From contig DAHXMN010000030.1 in assembly GCA_027371725.1 (NCBI GenBank), positions 1 to 7,612 of the forward strand: 7,612 nt of DNA, given 5' to 3'. Source of the DNA: Candidatus Woesearchaeota archaeon. Lineage in GTDB: Archaea; Nanobdellota; Nanobdellia; Woesearchaeales; UBA525. Of the stretch, positions 1 to 5,746 are shown piece by piece. A model generated the notes under the pieces. The model had not been told where the DNA came from. It did no database searches and saw only the letters and a program-made list of their open reading frames with translations. Within the stretch, counting starts at the first letter, position 1. Each line of letters begins with the position of its first letter. Made by a program: the position numbers and the translations under genes.

Positions 1-336
1 GGCGTCGACGCGCTCTGGGCGAACAACACGGACCGGCCGACGAGGACCGCCACCTTTGTCCTCTACGGCACGAACGTCACCGACGTCCCCGTCATCGACT
101 CCGACTCCACCGGCAACTTCGTCACCGGCGTCTTCTGGGACTCCTGGTACGACGCAAGCCACAACACCGAGTACGACACGACGGACAAGGAGCCCCTCGT
201 CTTCGTCACCCCCATCATGCAGGGCAAGACGAGCGACTACGGCATCGACGACTACGTGGCGAGGATCCCCTCCCTGCTGCGGAGCTACGCCAACCAGTCG
301 GAGAGCACCATCTCCATCTACTACGAGATCAACTGA
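1..336 (+). CDS. Secreted surface-protein paralog, C-terminal end (5' truncated)
   Basis: Frame 1 is open from the window edge to a TGA at 334-336 and encodes the last 111 residues of a protein. The frame has the strong G/C third-position bias of the neighbours. The end of the protein (PLVFVTPIMQGK, then a Tyr/Asp-rich stretch, then ISIYYEIN) follows the same pattern as the C-termini of the proteins at 2361, 3409 and 6262. There, a hydrophobic strand with VF or VY is followed by a YDFQ-like segment and a final Tyr-rich strand ending in EL, EI or DL. Two sequons (NNT, NVT) lie early in the visible part and NQS near the end; no cysteine is visible. I infer a secreted, probably glycosylated envelope protein of the same family, somewhat more diverged. 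The start, signal peptide and N-terminal half lie outside the window. The molecular function is unknown. Confidence 0.72.
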   Translation, partial: GVDALWANNTDRPTRTATFVLYGTNVTDVPVIDSDSTGNFVTGVFWDSWYDASHNTEYDTTDKEPLVFVTPIMQGKTSDYGIDDYVARIPSLLRSYANQSESTISIYYEIN

Positions 337-416
337 ACGCTCTACTTCTATGAATCATTTCCAGTCTCCGTCCTCCGCAGCGCCGTCCCCGTCCTCAGTC
401 GCTACGGCTCCTGATC

Positions 417-437
417 CTCGCGTTCTACGAACGCGAG
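417..437 (+). repeat. Perfect 9-bp inverted repeat (hairpin)
   Basis: CTCGCGTTC at 417-425 is the exact reverse complement of GAACGCGAG at 429-437, with the three-base loop TAC. It lies 80 bp after the stop of the first gene and about 155 bp before the TATA box of the next. No T-run follows, so it is not a standard intrinsic terminator. It could be a transcript-end stabiliser or a protein-binding palindrome. Confidence 0.7.
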
Positions 438-591
438 TCTTACGGGCGAGCATCCCTCAGAAAAAAGAAGCGGGCGCGTCGCGGGGGTCGCCCCCTACGG
501 GGAGGCAGCGCCTACGGACGAACAGCAAGATGCGAGCAGGACGGGACGGCGCAGGGGGCAATGTTATATCGTGCGTTCTACCGTCGCAACG

Positions 592-599
592 TTTATAAA
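592..599 (+). promoter_or_regulatory. TATA box for the coiled-coil protein gene
   Basis: TTTATAAA at 592-599 is a near-ideal archaeal TATA element in GC-rich DNA. A start of transcription about 25 bp downstream falls near 620, leaving a leader of roughly 17 nt before GTG 637. This placement is the main reason for rejecting the longer reading frame that would start at GTG 571. Confidence 0.7.
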
Positions 600-636
600 C
601 AACCGCGCCCCGAAGCAGGGAAAAAGGGGTGGGCCA

Positions 637-2001
637 GTGGTCTTCAAGACCATCGCAGACAACGTCAAATCATTCTTCCTCAAGGAGGATGAGCTCGAGC
701 GCGAGCCGAAGAAGGCGCCGGACGCCGCCGTCGAGCTCTTCGAGAAGCCCGCCAGCCACGCGATCGTGAGCCATAACCTCAAAGGGCCGCTCCCGACGAG
801 CGAACGGCCGAAGCCGGCGACGCAGCCGCTCCCCTTCTCCGCGGCGCAGCTCCGCGAGCGGCTCGGCCAGCAGGAGCAGCGGCCCGCACAGCCCTCCTTC
901 TCGGCGGCGCAGCCGCAGCCCCCTCAGCCGTCGCAACAGGCCTTCCCCGTCCCGGCGCGGCAGCCGGCGAAGCCGCTCATCACCGAGGAGGACATCAGCT
1001 CGCAGATCGCGGAGTTCGAGCAGGCGATCAACTCGATCCCGGGCGAGGACGGCAGCAGGCTCCCCCTCTCGATGGCCTCCGTCCACGCCGCCGTTCCCTC
1101 TTCTCCGGCCGCCTCTCCGAAGAGGGGCCTGCGCCTCGACGAGGGGTTCTTCGCCGAGTTCGAGCGCTACCTCCGCGACAAGGGCTATGACGTGGACGAG
1201 TCGCTCCTCTCCGACGAGGTCCTCGTCCGGATGCGGCTCCACCACGCGCACCGGCTCGAGCACGACAAGCATCACGAGCGGAGCGAGGCGCTCGAGGAGG
1301 CGCTGGGCCGCAAGCTCGCCGAGCTCCAGGCGCTGGAGCGCGACTGGACCGCGCACCAGGAGGAGGTGATGGTCGCGAACGACCGGATCGACGAGCTCGA
1401 GGAGGAGATCGCGAAACGCACCGCGGAGCTGAGGGAGCTCGTCTCCTCCTTCAAGGCGCACGCTTCCAGCGAACCGGAGCAACTCGTGCCGGCGCTCCCG
1501 GAGACGACGCCTCCGTCGGTCTCATCCCCTGTCGCCCTCCCTTCCATCGTCCCTCCCTCTTCCCTCACTCCCCTGTCTGGGCCCGCTTCCGCCCCTTCGA
1601 CGTCTCCGACCATCTCCTCTCCTTCCACTTCGTCTTCTTCCCCTTCGCCCGTTCCTGACTTATCCGTCCCTTCTTCTTCCTCTCCTTCTCCTGCGCCGTC
1701 CTCTCCCGTGCCTTCTTCCCCGACGGCCGAGACGGAAACGTCGCCGTCACCAGTCTCCTCCGCGCAGCCGGCTCCGGACGAGCGGTTCTTCCTCGCCGAC
1801 GGCCGCGCGCTCGCCTCGCTCGCCGAGCTCCGGGATGCGCTCCCCTCGATGGACGATACGGTCTTCCACCACCATGTCCGTCCTGAGCGGAACGACTTCG
1901 CGAATTGGATCAGGGGCGTCTTCAAGGACGAGCGGCTCGCGGCGTGGGCCGAGCGCGCCCGGAACAAGTACGAGCTGGCTGCGCTCCTCTCCGCCGGGTA
2001 G
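637..2001 (+). CDS. Coiled-coil, Ser/Pro-linker protein with C-terminal DFANWI domain
   Basis: The protein is 454 aa from GTG 637. I chose this start because the only good TATA box (592-599) lies inside the longer alternative from 571, and a GGGGTGG-like site sits just upstream. The order of parts is: a short charged N-terminus (MVFKTIADNVKSFF); a Pro/Gln-rich region (about 55-115); a short segment with an FFAEFERYL motif (about 171-200); a Glu/Leu/Arg-rich coiled coil (about 198-275); a Ser/Pro/Thr linker of about 100 residues (279-380); and a compact C-terminal domain (382-443) with FFLADGRALASLAELRDAL, HHHV and NDFANWIRGVF. From memory, that last pattern resembles a small archaeal domain of unknown function (DUF5752-like). 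No signal peptide or membrane segment is visible, so the protein is probably cytoplasmic. It may be a scaffold or membrane-associated adaptor, but the function is unknown. The linker is encoded by unusually pyrimidine-rich codons, unlike the rest of the gene. Confidence 0.85.
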   Translation: MVFKTIADNVKSFFLKEDELEREPKKAPDAAVELFEKPASHAIVSHNLKGPLPTSERPKPATQPLPFSAAQLRERLGQQEQRPAQPSFSAAQPQPPQPSQQAFPVPARQPAKPLITEEDISSQIAEFEQAINSIPGEDGSRLPLSMASVHAAVPSSPAASPKRGLRLDEGFFAEFERYLRDKGYDVDESLLSDEVLVRMRLHHAHRLEHDKHHERSEALEEALGRKLAELQALERDWTAHQEEVMVANDRIDELEEEIAKRTAELRELVSSFKAHASSEPEQLVPALPETTPPSVSSPVALPSIVPPSSLTPLSGPASAPSTSPTISSPSTSSSSPSPVPDLSVPSSSSPSPAPSSPVPSSPTAETETSPSPVSSAQPAPDERFFLADGRALASLAELRDALPSMDDTVFHHHVRPERNDFANWIRGVFKDERLAAWAERARNKYELAALLSAG

Positions 2002-2149
2002 GTCTCTCTGCCTTCTTCTTCCCCTCTTCCTTTCTCTTCTTCCTCAGTCTATCCGTTCGCTTCCCGTCCAGAGATATTTCTCACCACTTGACCATTTCAA
2101 CCCTTCGTTTATATATTGTTTTTAAAATAACAACCATCTAATCAAAAGA

Positions 2150-2160
2150 TTTATATATAA
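2150..2160 (+). promoter_or_regulatory. TATA box for the secreted protein gene at 2361
   Basis: TTTATATATAA at 2150-2160 is preceded by a purine-rich AAAAG that could serve as the TFB recognition element. It predicts transcription from about 2180 and a leader near 180 nt, unusually long for this window. A second TATA-like stretch at 2109-2116 could be an alternative, weaker promoter. Confidence 0.6.
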
Positions 2161-2178
2161 GTATACATAAGTGTATAC
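2161..2178. promoter_or_regulatory. Candidate operator: perfect 7-4-7 inverted repeat
   Basis: GTATACA (2161-2167) and TGTATAC (2172-2178) are exact reverse complements around the spacer TAAG. The site lies between the TATA box and the predicted transcription start, where a bound dimer would block initiation. That position and symmetry fit a repressor operator; the regulator is not identified. Confidence 0.5.
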
Positions 2179-2210
2179 CAAGATACACCGACTCCCGTCG
2201 GTGGCATCGT

Positions 2211-2353
2211 TGCGACAAAGGTGGAAGCTGACCGGATTCTCGGTTGCTTCGAACGGTAACTGGTAACGAGGCGGGACCGCCGCGACGACGGCCCCCTGAG
2301 CACGGAGCGGAGAGCAGAGACTCTTCTCTCCAGGAAAAAATGCGACAAAGGTG
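2211..2353 (+). repeat. Direct repeat pair of 13 bp in the leader
   Basis: TGCGACAAAGGTG occurs at 2211-2223 and again at 2341-2353, 130 bp apart. The second copy carries the GGTGA ribosome site (2350-2354), six bases before ATG 2361. The first copy is followed only by a 12-codon frame from GTG 2221, so it is not an obvious gene start. It may be a duplicated translation-start region. Confidence 0.6.
2309..2331 (+). promoter_or_regulatory. Leader hairpin just before the ribosome site
   Basis: GGAGAG (2309-2314) pairs with CTCTCC (2326-2331). Inside it, after one C/T mismatch, AGA (2316-2318) pairs with TCT (2322-2324) around the loop GAC. The hairpin ends 19 bases before the GGTGA ribosome site, and its 5' arm itself contains GGAG. 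It could influence translation of the 2361 gene, but no known riboswitch class is recognised. Confidence 0.4.
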
Positions 2354-2360
2354 AGAAGAA

Positions 2361-3149
2361 ATGGATGCCTTCCGGAAGAACATACTGCTTTTCGCGACCA
2401 TTCTCGCGACGCTCCTGCTCCCGCTCGCGGCGCTCGCGGCCAGCACGCCGAACGCGCCGTCGACGCTCATCGTCGAGTCGAGCAGCACCTTCGACCAGAA
2501 CAACTATCCGGCGAAGCCGGTCGACGCGCTCGCCGGCAACATCACGCAACTCACGCTCACGGCGATCTCCCAGACGCGGGCCTGGCAAGGCTACTGGGGG
2601 AACGTCTCCGGCACGATCACGTTGGACGACGCGAGCAACTACACGTTCTACAACTGGTCGGCAGCCGAGCCGCGCGGCTACATCTACGCCACGCTCGTCA
2701 GCGCAGGCGTCCCCAGCTGGCTGAACGTCCAATGCTTCGACAAAGCGAACAACGCCTCGCTCTTCGACCAGTACTACGGCATCAACCCGGACGACTACGA
2801 CAACGTCACGAACACCTACAACACGACGCTGGACGCGCTGCCCGCCCCGCAGACGGTCTACATCGTGAACAACAGCTTCACGACCTGCCCCGCCACCACG
2901 ATCTGGCAGAGCGACGCCTACCAGCCGGGCAACTTCGTCAACTACCTGATGTACGACTCCTCGGCCGCACAGGGCAACCAGTCGTGGGTCTTCGGCACCG
3001 TCATCGAGAACAAGAACATCGGCAACAAGACGGACATCCCCTGCTACAACGGCCAGCTCTGCGACTTCCAGCTCCTGGTGGGCGAGAACGGCCACGGCAC
3101 CAACACCGGGGTCACTCCCTACTACGTCTGGGTCGACCTGAGCGGATGA
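2361..3149 (+). CDS. Secreted Asn-sequon-rich surface protein (paralog 1 of the cluster)
   Basis: The protein is 262 aa, starting at ATG 2361 behind GGTGA with a six-base spacer. Residues 1-26 form a typical Sec signal peptide: FRK, then a hydrophobic core, then ALAA with likely cleavage after A26. The mature part shows the features shared with the proteins at 3409 and 6262: a WxxYxGNVSGTxTLDDA segment with YNW (about 75-99), a VYIVNN..TTCP segment (166-177), a hydrophobic VFGTVI strand (210-215), and a CDFQLLV..PYYVWVDL ending. Four cysteines (125, 176, 228, 234) suggest two disulfides, and about ten N-x-S/T sequons suggest heavy N-glycosylation. I infer a cell-surface protein of DPANN-like archaea. 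There is no C-terminal membrane anchor, so it is released or held by partners. The catalytic or binding role is unknown. A T-rich stretch follows the stop. Confidence 0.85.
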   Translation: MDAFRKNILLFATILATLLLPLAALAASTPNAPSTLIVESSSTFDQNNYPAKPVDALAGNITQLTLTAISQTRAWQGYWGNVSGTITLDDASNYTFYNWSAAEPRGYIYATLVSAGVPSWLNVQCFDKANNASLFDQYYGINPDDYDNVTNTYNTTLDALPAPQTVYIVNNSFTTCPATTIWQSDAYQPGNFVNYLMYDSSAAQGNQSWVFGTVIENKNIGNKTDIPCYNGQLCDFQLLVGENGHGTNTGVTPYYVWVDLSG

Positions 3150-3171
3150 GCCGGGAGCCTCGGCGGACGGC

Positions 3172-3207
3172 CTTTTTCCCCTTTTCTTTTTTTTCCTTTC
3201 CTCTTCC
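3172..3207 (+). terminator. T-rich archaeal-type terminator
   Basis: Starting 22 bp after the stop of the 2361 gene, the + strand is almost pure T and C, with runs of four to eight T and no preceding hairpin. Oligo-T tracts like this terminate archaeal RNA polymerase. Because the next gene has no visible TATA box, termination here may be incomplete. Confidence 0.55.
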
Positions 3208-3344
3208 AAACCCTTTCCGAACCCCCTTTCCGGAACAGGCACAAGCAGGCACACGGACCGGAATGACCACCGGCGGACGAGAACCATAACGAGAACCACC
3301 CGATCCCGCTCCTCGACATCCACGGACCCTCACAACCATCCATC

Positions 3345-3378
3345 CCCGTCAACGACCGAATCCCGTCAACGACCGAAT
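3345..3378. repeat. Two perfect tandem copies of a 17-bp repeat
   Basis: CCCGTCAACGACCGAAT occurs at 3345-3361 and immediately again at 3362-3378, with no mismatch. The pair lies 30 bp before the start of the 3409 gene, in its presumed promoter or leader. It may be a regulator or RNA-binding site, or a recent slippage duplication. Confidence 0.7.
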
Positions 3379-3408
3379 CAACCAGTAACGAACAACGGTG
3401 AACGCAGC

Positions 3409-4164
3409 ATGACGACCAGGAACCACGGACGGAACGCCTTCGCGACGACGCTCGCGCTCCTCTTCGTCTCCTCCGCGCTCTTCATACTCCTCCCGACGGG
3501 CGTGACCGCGCTCCCGTCCGGCGCCACCATCACCAACTACTCGACAGTCACCCGCGGCATCGGCACCCCCGGCAACCGGACGGACGTCGGCGGCACCATC
3601 ACCACGATGGAGCTCTCCGGCATCCAGCAGGACACCTACTGGAAGGCGTACGTCGGGAACGTGAGCGGCGTCCTCACCTTGGACGACGCCACCGGCCACA
3701 CGATCTATAACTGGCAGCTGACCGGCCTCTCGCTCACCGGCAAGGTCTTCGCGACGAGGAACGGTTCCATCACCTTCAGCGGCATGGAATGCGCCCAGCC
3801 CGCGACGATCGTCGCGGAAGAGAACTTCAACAACATGAGCGCCATTGCGGCCGACAGCATCAACCGCACCTTCAACGAGACGACCCACGAGTCGTTCTAC
3901 GTCGGCGCGACGCCGATCGCGAACAGCACGTGCCCGAGCACCACCACCTACATCAACAGCGCGCAGCAGAACGTGAGCGAGAACGCCAGCTTCCAGGAGG
4001 TGCTCCTCCAGGACGCGGACGCGAACGTCGTCTACACCACGATCCTCACGAACGGCACGGCCGGCTTCGACGGCAACCAGTACGACTTCCAGATGATCGT
4101 CGGCGAGAGCGCCGTCAAGAGCACGCCGACGACCTACTACTTTTACACGGAGATAGGATCCTGA
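3409..4164 (+). CDS. Secreted Asn-sequon-rich surface protein (paralog 2)
   Basis: The protein is 251 aa from ATG 3409, with GGTGA at 3397-3401 and a seven-base spacer. Residues 1-34 are a Sec signal peptide with a basic start, a hydrophobic stretch and TGVTA before likely cleavage. The mature region contains YWKAYVGNVSGVLTLDDA (77-94), a YNW motif (100-102), Cys128 and Cys175 (47 residues apart, probably a disulfide), DSINRTFN, FYVGATPIANSTCP, FQEVLLQDA and YDFQMIV, then a Tyr-rich end. It carries about eleven N-glycosylation sequons. It is very close to the protein at 6262 over most of its length, and two DNA blocks of 20 and 21 nt are identical between them. It lies 11 bp upstream of the anchored protein at 4176, so the two probably share a transcript. 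No TATA box is visible upstream. The role is unknown beyond being extracellular. Confidence 0.87.
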   Translation: MTTRNHGRNAFATTLALLFVSSALFILLPTGVTALPSGATITNYSTVTRGIGTPGNRTDVGGTITTMELSGIQQDTYWKAYVGNVSGVLTLDDATGHTIYNWQLTGLSLTGKVFATRNGSITFSGMECAQPATIVAEENFNNMSAIAADSINRTFNETTHESFYVGATPIANSTCPSTTTYINSAQQNVSENASFQEVLLQDADANVVYTTILTNGTAGFDGNQYDFQMIVGESAVKSTPTTYYFYTEIGS

Positions 4165-4175
4165 GGACTGAGACT

Positions 4176-5114
4176 ATGGAACGAATTGGCATCCTGCGGC
4201 ATAAGGTATTCGCTCTGAGCGTGCTCTCGCTCATACTCATCGTCCTCGCCTATAACGCGCTCTTCTCCTTCAGCTACTCCGTCGGCCCCAATTACCGGAA
4301 TGTCTCCGTCGACACGCGCGTCAACATCACGCAGTCCCTTCCCGAGGTGCTCAACGTCATGATCGACAACCCCATCACGCTGAACGCTGGCGGCACCCGC
4401 ACGGTCTCCTGCAACGCCTCGATTAGGGACTGGAACGGCGGCAACACCATCTCCAACGTCACGGCGGTCCTCTGGAACAACGTCTCCGTCACGCAGGCCT
4501 CGCCGGACGACAACAACAACCACTACACCAACCTGAGCTGCCAGAACACGAGCATCAACGGCTACTACGCGAACTTCACCTGCAACTTCAGCGTCTACTA
4601 CTACGCCGATGCGGGCAGCGGTTGGATCTGCAACGTCACCGCGACGGACAGCTACTTGTTCAACGTCAGCGTCGGCAGCTCAAGCTCAAACTCCAACCTC
4701 ACGACAATCAACCAGCTCCTCGCGCTGAACGTGACCTCCTTGGTCGACTACGGCAACATGGCGGTGGGCGACACCTCCGGCCCGGAGGAGGCGAACGTCA
4801 CGAACTTCGGCAACCAGAACATCAACGTGAGCGTCCTCGGCTACGGGAACACGAGCGGCGACGGCCTCGCCTTCGTCTGCCAGATCGGGAACATCACCGT
4901 CGCGAACGAGAAGTTCAGCCTGAACCAGACGGACACGTACGCGAACTACGTCGCGCTCAGCACGGCCTACCAGATGATCGGCGGGCTGACGCTGCCGCAG
5001 CAGACGAACGACAGCCAGCAGGTGATCAACAGCACGTACTGGCGCCTGTACGTCCCGCCGAACCCGTTCGGCCAGTGCAACGGCACCATCGTCTTCCAGG
5101 CGCAGAGCTCATAG
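4176..5114 (+). CDS. Membrane-anchored, Cys- and sequon-rich surface protein
   Basis: The protein is 312 aa. I chose ATG 4176 because it follows GAGG (4163-4166) with a nine-base spacer, and the sequence then begins with a classic signal-anchor: MERIGILRHK, then a hydrophobic segment at about 11-33. The frame is open further upstream but there overlaps the 3409 gene and looks non-coding. The outer part has two regions. The first (about 50-165) contains NPITLNAGGTRTVSCNA, a W-G-G-N stretch and DDNNNHYTNLSC, a pattern I associate with Ig-like beta domains in DPANN surface proteins. The second (about 180-312) has VDYGNMAVGDTS, NVTNFGNQNINVSVLGYG and YWRLYVPPNPFGQCNGT. Six cysteines (79, 122, 136, 152, 235, 301) and about twenty sequons point to an extracellular, disulfide-bonded glycoprotein. 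It probably tethers or accompanies the secreted paralogs. The exact function is unknown. Confidence 0.87.
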   Translation: MERIGILRHKVFALSVLSLILIVLAYNALFSFSYSVGPNYRNVSVDTRVNITQSLPEVLNVMIDNPITLNAGGTRTVSCNASIRDWNGGNTISNVTAVLWNNVSVTQASPDDNNNHYTNLSCQNTSINGYYANFTCNFSVYYYADAGSGWICNVTATDSYLFNVSVGSSSSNSNLTTINQLLALNVTSLVDYGNMAVGDTSGPEEANVTNFGNQNINVSVLGYGNTSGDGLAFVCQIGNITVANEKFSLNQTDTYANYVALSTAYQMIGGLTLPQQTNDSQQVINSTYWRLYVPPNPFGQCNGTIVFQAQSS

Positions 5115-5152
5115 ATGCACGCTTAGCTACCATCTTTGTTACCACCGAACAG

Positions 5153-5195
5153 CCGCGCGAGCGGCCCGGGCCTTCGGGCCCGGTTTTTCTTTTTC
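5153..5195 (+). terminator. Double-hairpin intrinsic-type terminator
   Basis: Two perfect hairpins lie almost back to back: CCGC-GCGA-GCGG (5153-5164, a GNRA loop) and CCGGGCC-TTCG-GGCCCGG (5166-5183, a UUCG loop). A run of ten T broken by one C (5184-5194) follows. It lies 39 bp after the stop of the anchored surface protein. The second hairpin plus T-run has the form of a bacterial intrinsic terminator, which is noteworthy in an archaeal setting. It probably ends the 2361-5114 transcription unit. Confidence 0.8.
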
Positions 5196-5235
5196 TTCTC
5201 CCTCACTCGACGATGCGTTCTCGTGATGGTCGATT

Positions 5236-5581
5236 CTAATAAGAACCAATTCTAAGAAGAACCGCCCATAGAGCCCTTCCTCCTGCGCCACCGCCACTCG
5301 CGCAGGCGCGGCAGGGAGCGCCGGCGATTCGCTTCCGCTTCTCGCTCCACTCGCTCAGCAGGATCGAGGAGTTGATCTGCGCGGTATGCGCGTCCGTCCG
5401 GGGGAAGTTGCCGAGCAGCCGCTTCGACTCGTAGCCGCGGCCAATCTTCTTGAGCGTGTCGGCGCAGAACGCCGCGTCCCGCACCCGCCAGAACCGGTAG
5501 TCAAACGTCCGTCCGTGCCGACTTGCTCGGGCAGCGAGGTCGCGAGGATGGCATTGATGCGCCGACAGTCTCGTCGTCTTT
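5236..5581 (-). pseudogene. Frameshifted gene remnant, product unknown
   Basis: Two adjacent - strand frames show the strong G/C third-base bias of real genes here. From about 5576 down to 5511 the translation reads RRINAILATSLPEQVGTDG. From 5508 down to about 5326, in a frame shifted by one base, it reads TFDYRFWRVRDAAFCADTL and continues through KKIGRGYESKRLLGN, FPRTDAHTAQINSSILLSEW and SEKRKRI. Joined across a one-base change near 5506-5516, they give a sensible soluble sequence of about 80 residues. Beyond RKRIA the frame turns into low-quality Ala/Gly/Cys sequence up to a stop at 5236. No start codon or ribosome site fits the 5' end, which stops at an A-tract. I do not recognise the family. 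It is most likely a degraded fragment left by rearrangement or insertion; a sequencing error is the alternative explanation for the shift. Confidence 0.4.
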
Positions 5582-5619
5582 TTTTCTGAATCTTACATAA
5601 TAAGTAATAAATCTTACAT

Positions 5620-5635
5620 AATAATTATAATTATT
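5620..5635. repeat. Perfect 16-bp AT-only palindrome
   Basis: AATAATTATAATTATT equals its own reverse complement. It overlaps the end of the second 15-bp repeat. In such AT-rich DNA a palindrome of this length is less remarkable than usual, but its place in a promoter region makes a binding site or a melting site possible. Confidence 0.5.
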
Positions 5636-5650
5636 TATAAAATTGAAAAT

Positions 5651-5660
5651 ATTTATAAAT
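5651..5660 (+). promoter_or_regulatory. TATA box for the HTH regulator operon
   Basis: ATTTATAAAT (5651-5660), preceded by GAAAAT, is a strong TATA-type element. Transcription would begin near 5680. A similar ATTTATAAAA lies at 5633-5642, giving a possible second start 18 bp upstream. The palindromic form of the 5651 box could also support transcription in the other direction. Confidence 0.6.
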
Positions 5661-5746
5661 AAAATCTTACAAGATAAGATAACAACGGCTGCGCGAGGGG
5701 CGTGGCGGCAGCCGATGACGATCGGCAGCCGACGACAGGGAACAGA

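Larger units (their letters stand above)
337..636. other. Intergenic region with hairpin and promoter
   Basis: This 300-bp gap holds no convincing gene. An 82-codon frame beginning at ATG 351 runs through the downstream TATA box, is Arg/Ser/Pro rich, and lacks the local codon bias. The gap contains a perfect 9-bp inverted repeat at 417-437, a G5/C5 hairpin at 483-495 (loop TCG), and two TATA-like elements at 564-569 and 592-599. There is no clear poly-T terminator after the upstream gene, so the 417-437 hairpin may play that part. Confidence 0.6.
2002..2360. other. Intergenic region: promoter and long leader
   Basis: Four parts can be seen in this 359-bp gap. A pyrimidine-rich stretch with short T runs (about 2002-2048) may terminate the upstream transcript. 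An AT-rich block (2108-2180) contains two TATA-like elements, at 2109-2116 and 2150-2160, and an inverted repeat at 2161-2178. A GC-rich leader follows from about 2180 to 2360, with small hairpins. The 13-mer TGCGACAAAGGTG occurs twice, at 2211 and 2341; the second copy supplies the ribosome site of the next gene. I see no protein-coding frame with the local codon bias. Confidence 0.6.
5589..5677. repeat. Three copies of an AATCTTACATAATAA repeat
   Basis: AATCTTACATAATAA is present exactly at 5589-5603 and 5610-5624; a copy with two changes (AATCTTACAAGATAA) lies at 5663-5677. Start-to-start distances are 21 and 53 bp, close to two and five turns of B-DNA. The copies would therefore face the same side of the helix. 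The third lies between the TATA box (5651-5660) and the predicted transcription start. This is the expected arrangement for cooperative binding by a regulator, possibly the HTH protein encoded just downstream. Confidence 0.65.
5115..5746. other. Long region without an intact gene
   Basis: After the terminator (5153-5195), 5200-5580 is GC-rich and holds only a probable broken gene on the - strand. From 5579 to 5680 the DNA becomes extremely AT-rich. It contains three related 15-bp repeats, a 16-bp palindrome and two TATA boxes: the regulatory region of the HTH gene. The sharp switch from GC-rich to AT-rich at about 5579 marks a boundary. Confidence 0.6.

Noticed and set aside
50..59. CACCTTTGTC in the first gene, complementary to part of the repeated leader 13-mer
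   Set aside because: It is a ten-base match inside a coding region, expected by chance in this much DNA.
351..598. An 82-codon + strand frame from ATG 351
   Set aside because: It is Arg/Ser/Pro rich, lacks the local codon bias, and ends inside the next gene's TATA box.
571..636. N-terminal extension of the coiled-coil protein from GTG 571
   Set aside because: It contains the TATA box at 592-599 and lacks a ribosome site; GTG 637 fits the promoter better.
670..1482. Long - strand frame opposite the coiled-coil gene
   Set aside because: It is a GC-bias shadow, rich in Arg/Leu/Val, without ribosome site or promoter.
2151..3323. 390-codon - strand frame opposite the 2361 gene
   Set aside because: It is Arg/Val/Asp rich, mirrors the real gene, and runs through the T-rich terminator and the promoter.
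3789..4175. Upstream extension of the anchored surface protein
   Set aside because: It is an Arg-rich shadow of the 3409 gene; ATG 4176 has a ribosome site and begins a clear signal-anchor.
5115..5183. tRNA or other structured RNA gene before the T-run
   Set aside because: There is no cloverleaf or T-loop consensus; the hairpins plus T-run fit a terminator.
5589..5677. CRISPR array or plasmid-type iteron origin
   Set aside because: There are only three short, unevenly spaced copies, no spacers, and no replication-protein or Cas gene nearby; a regulator-binding region is simpler.
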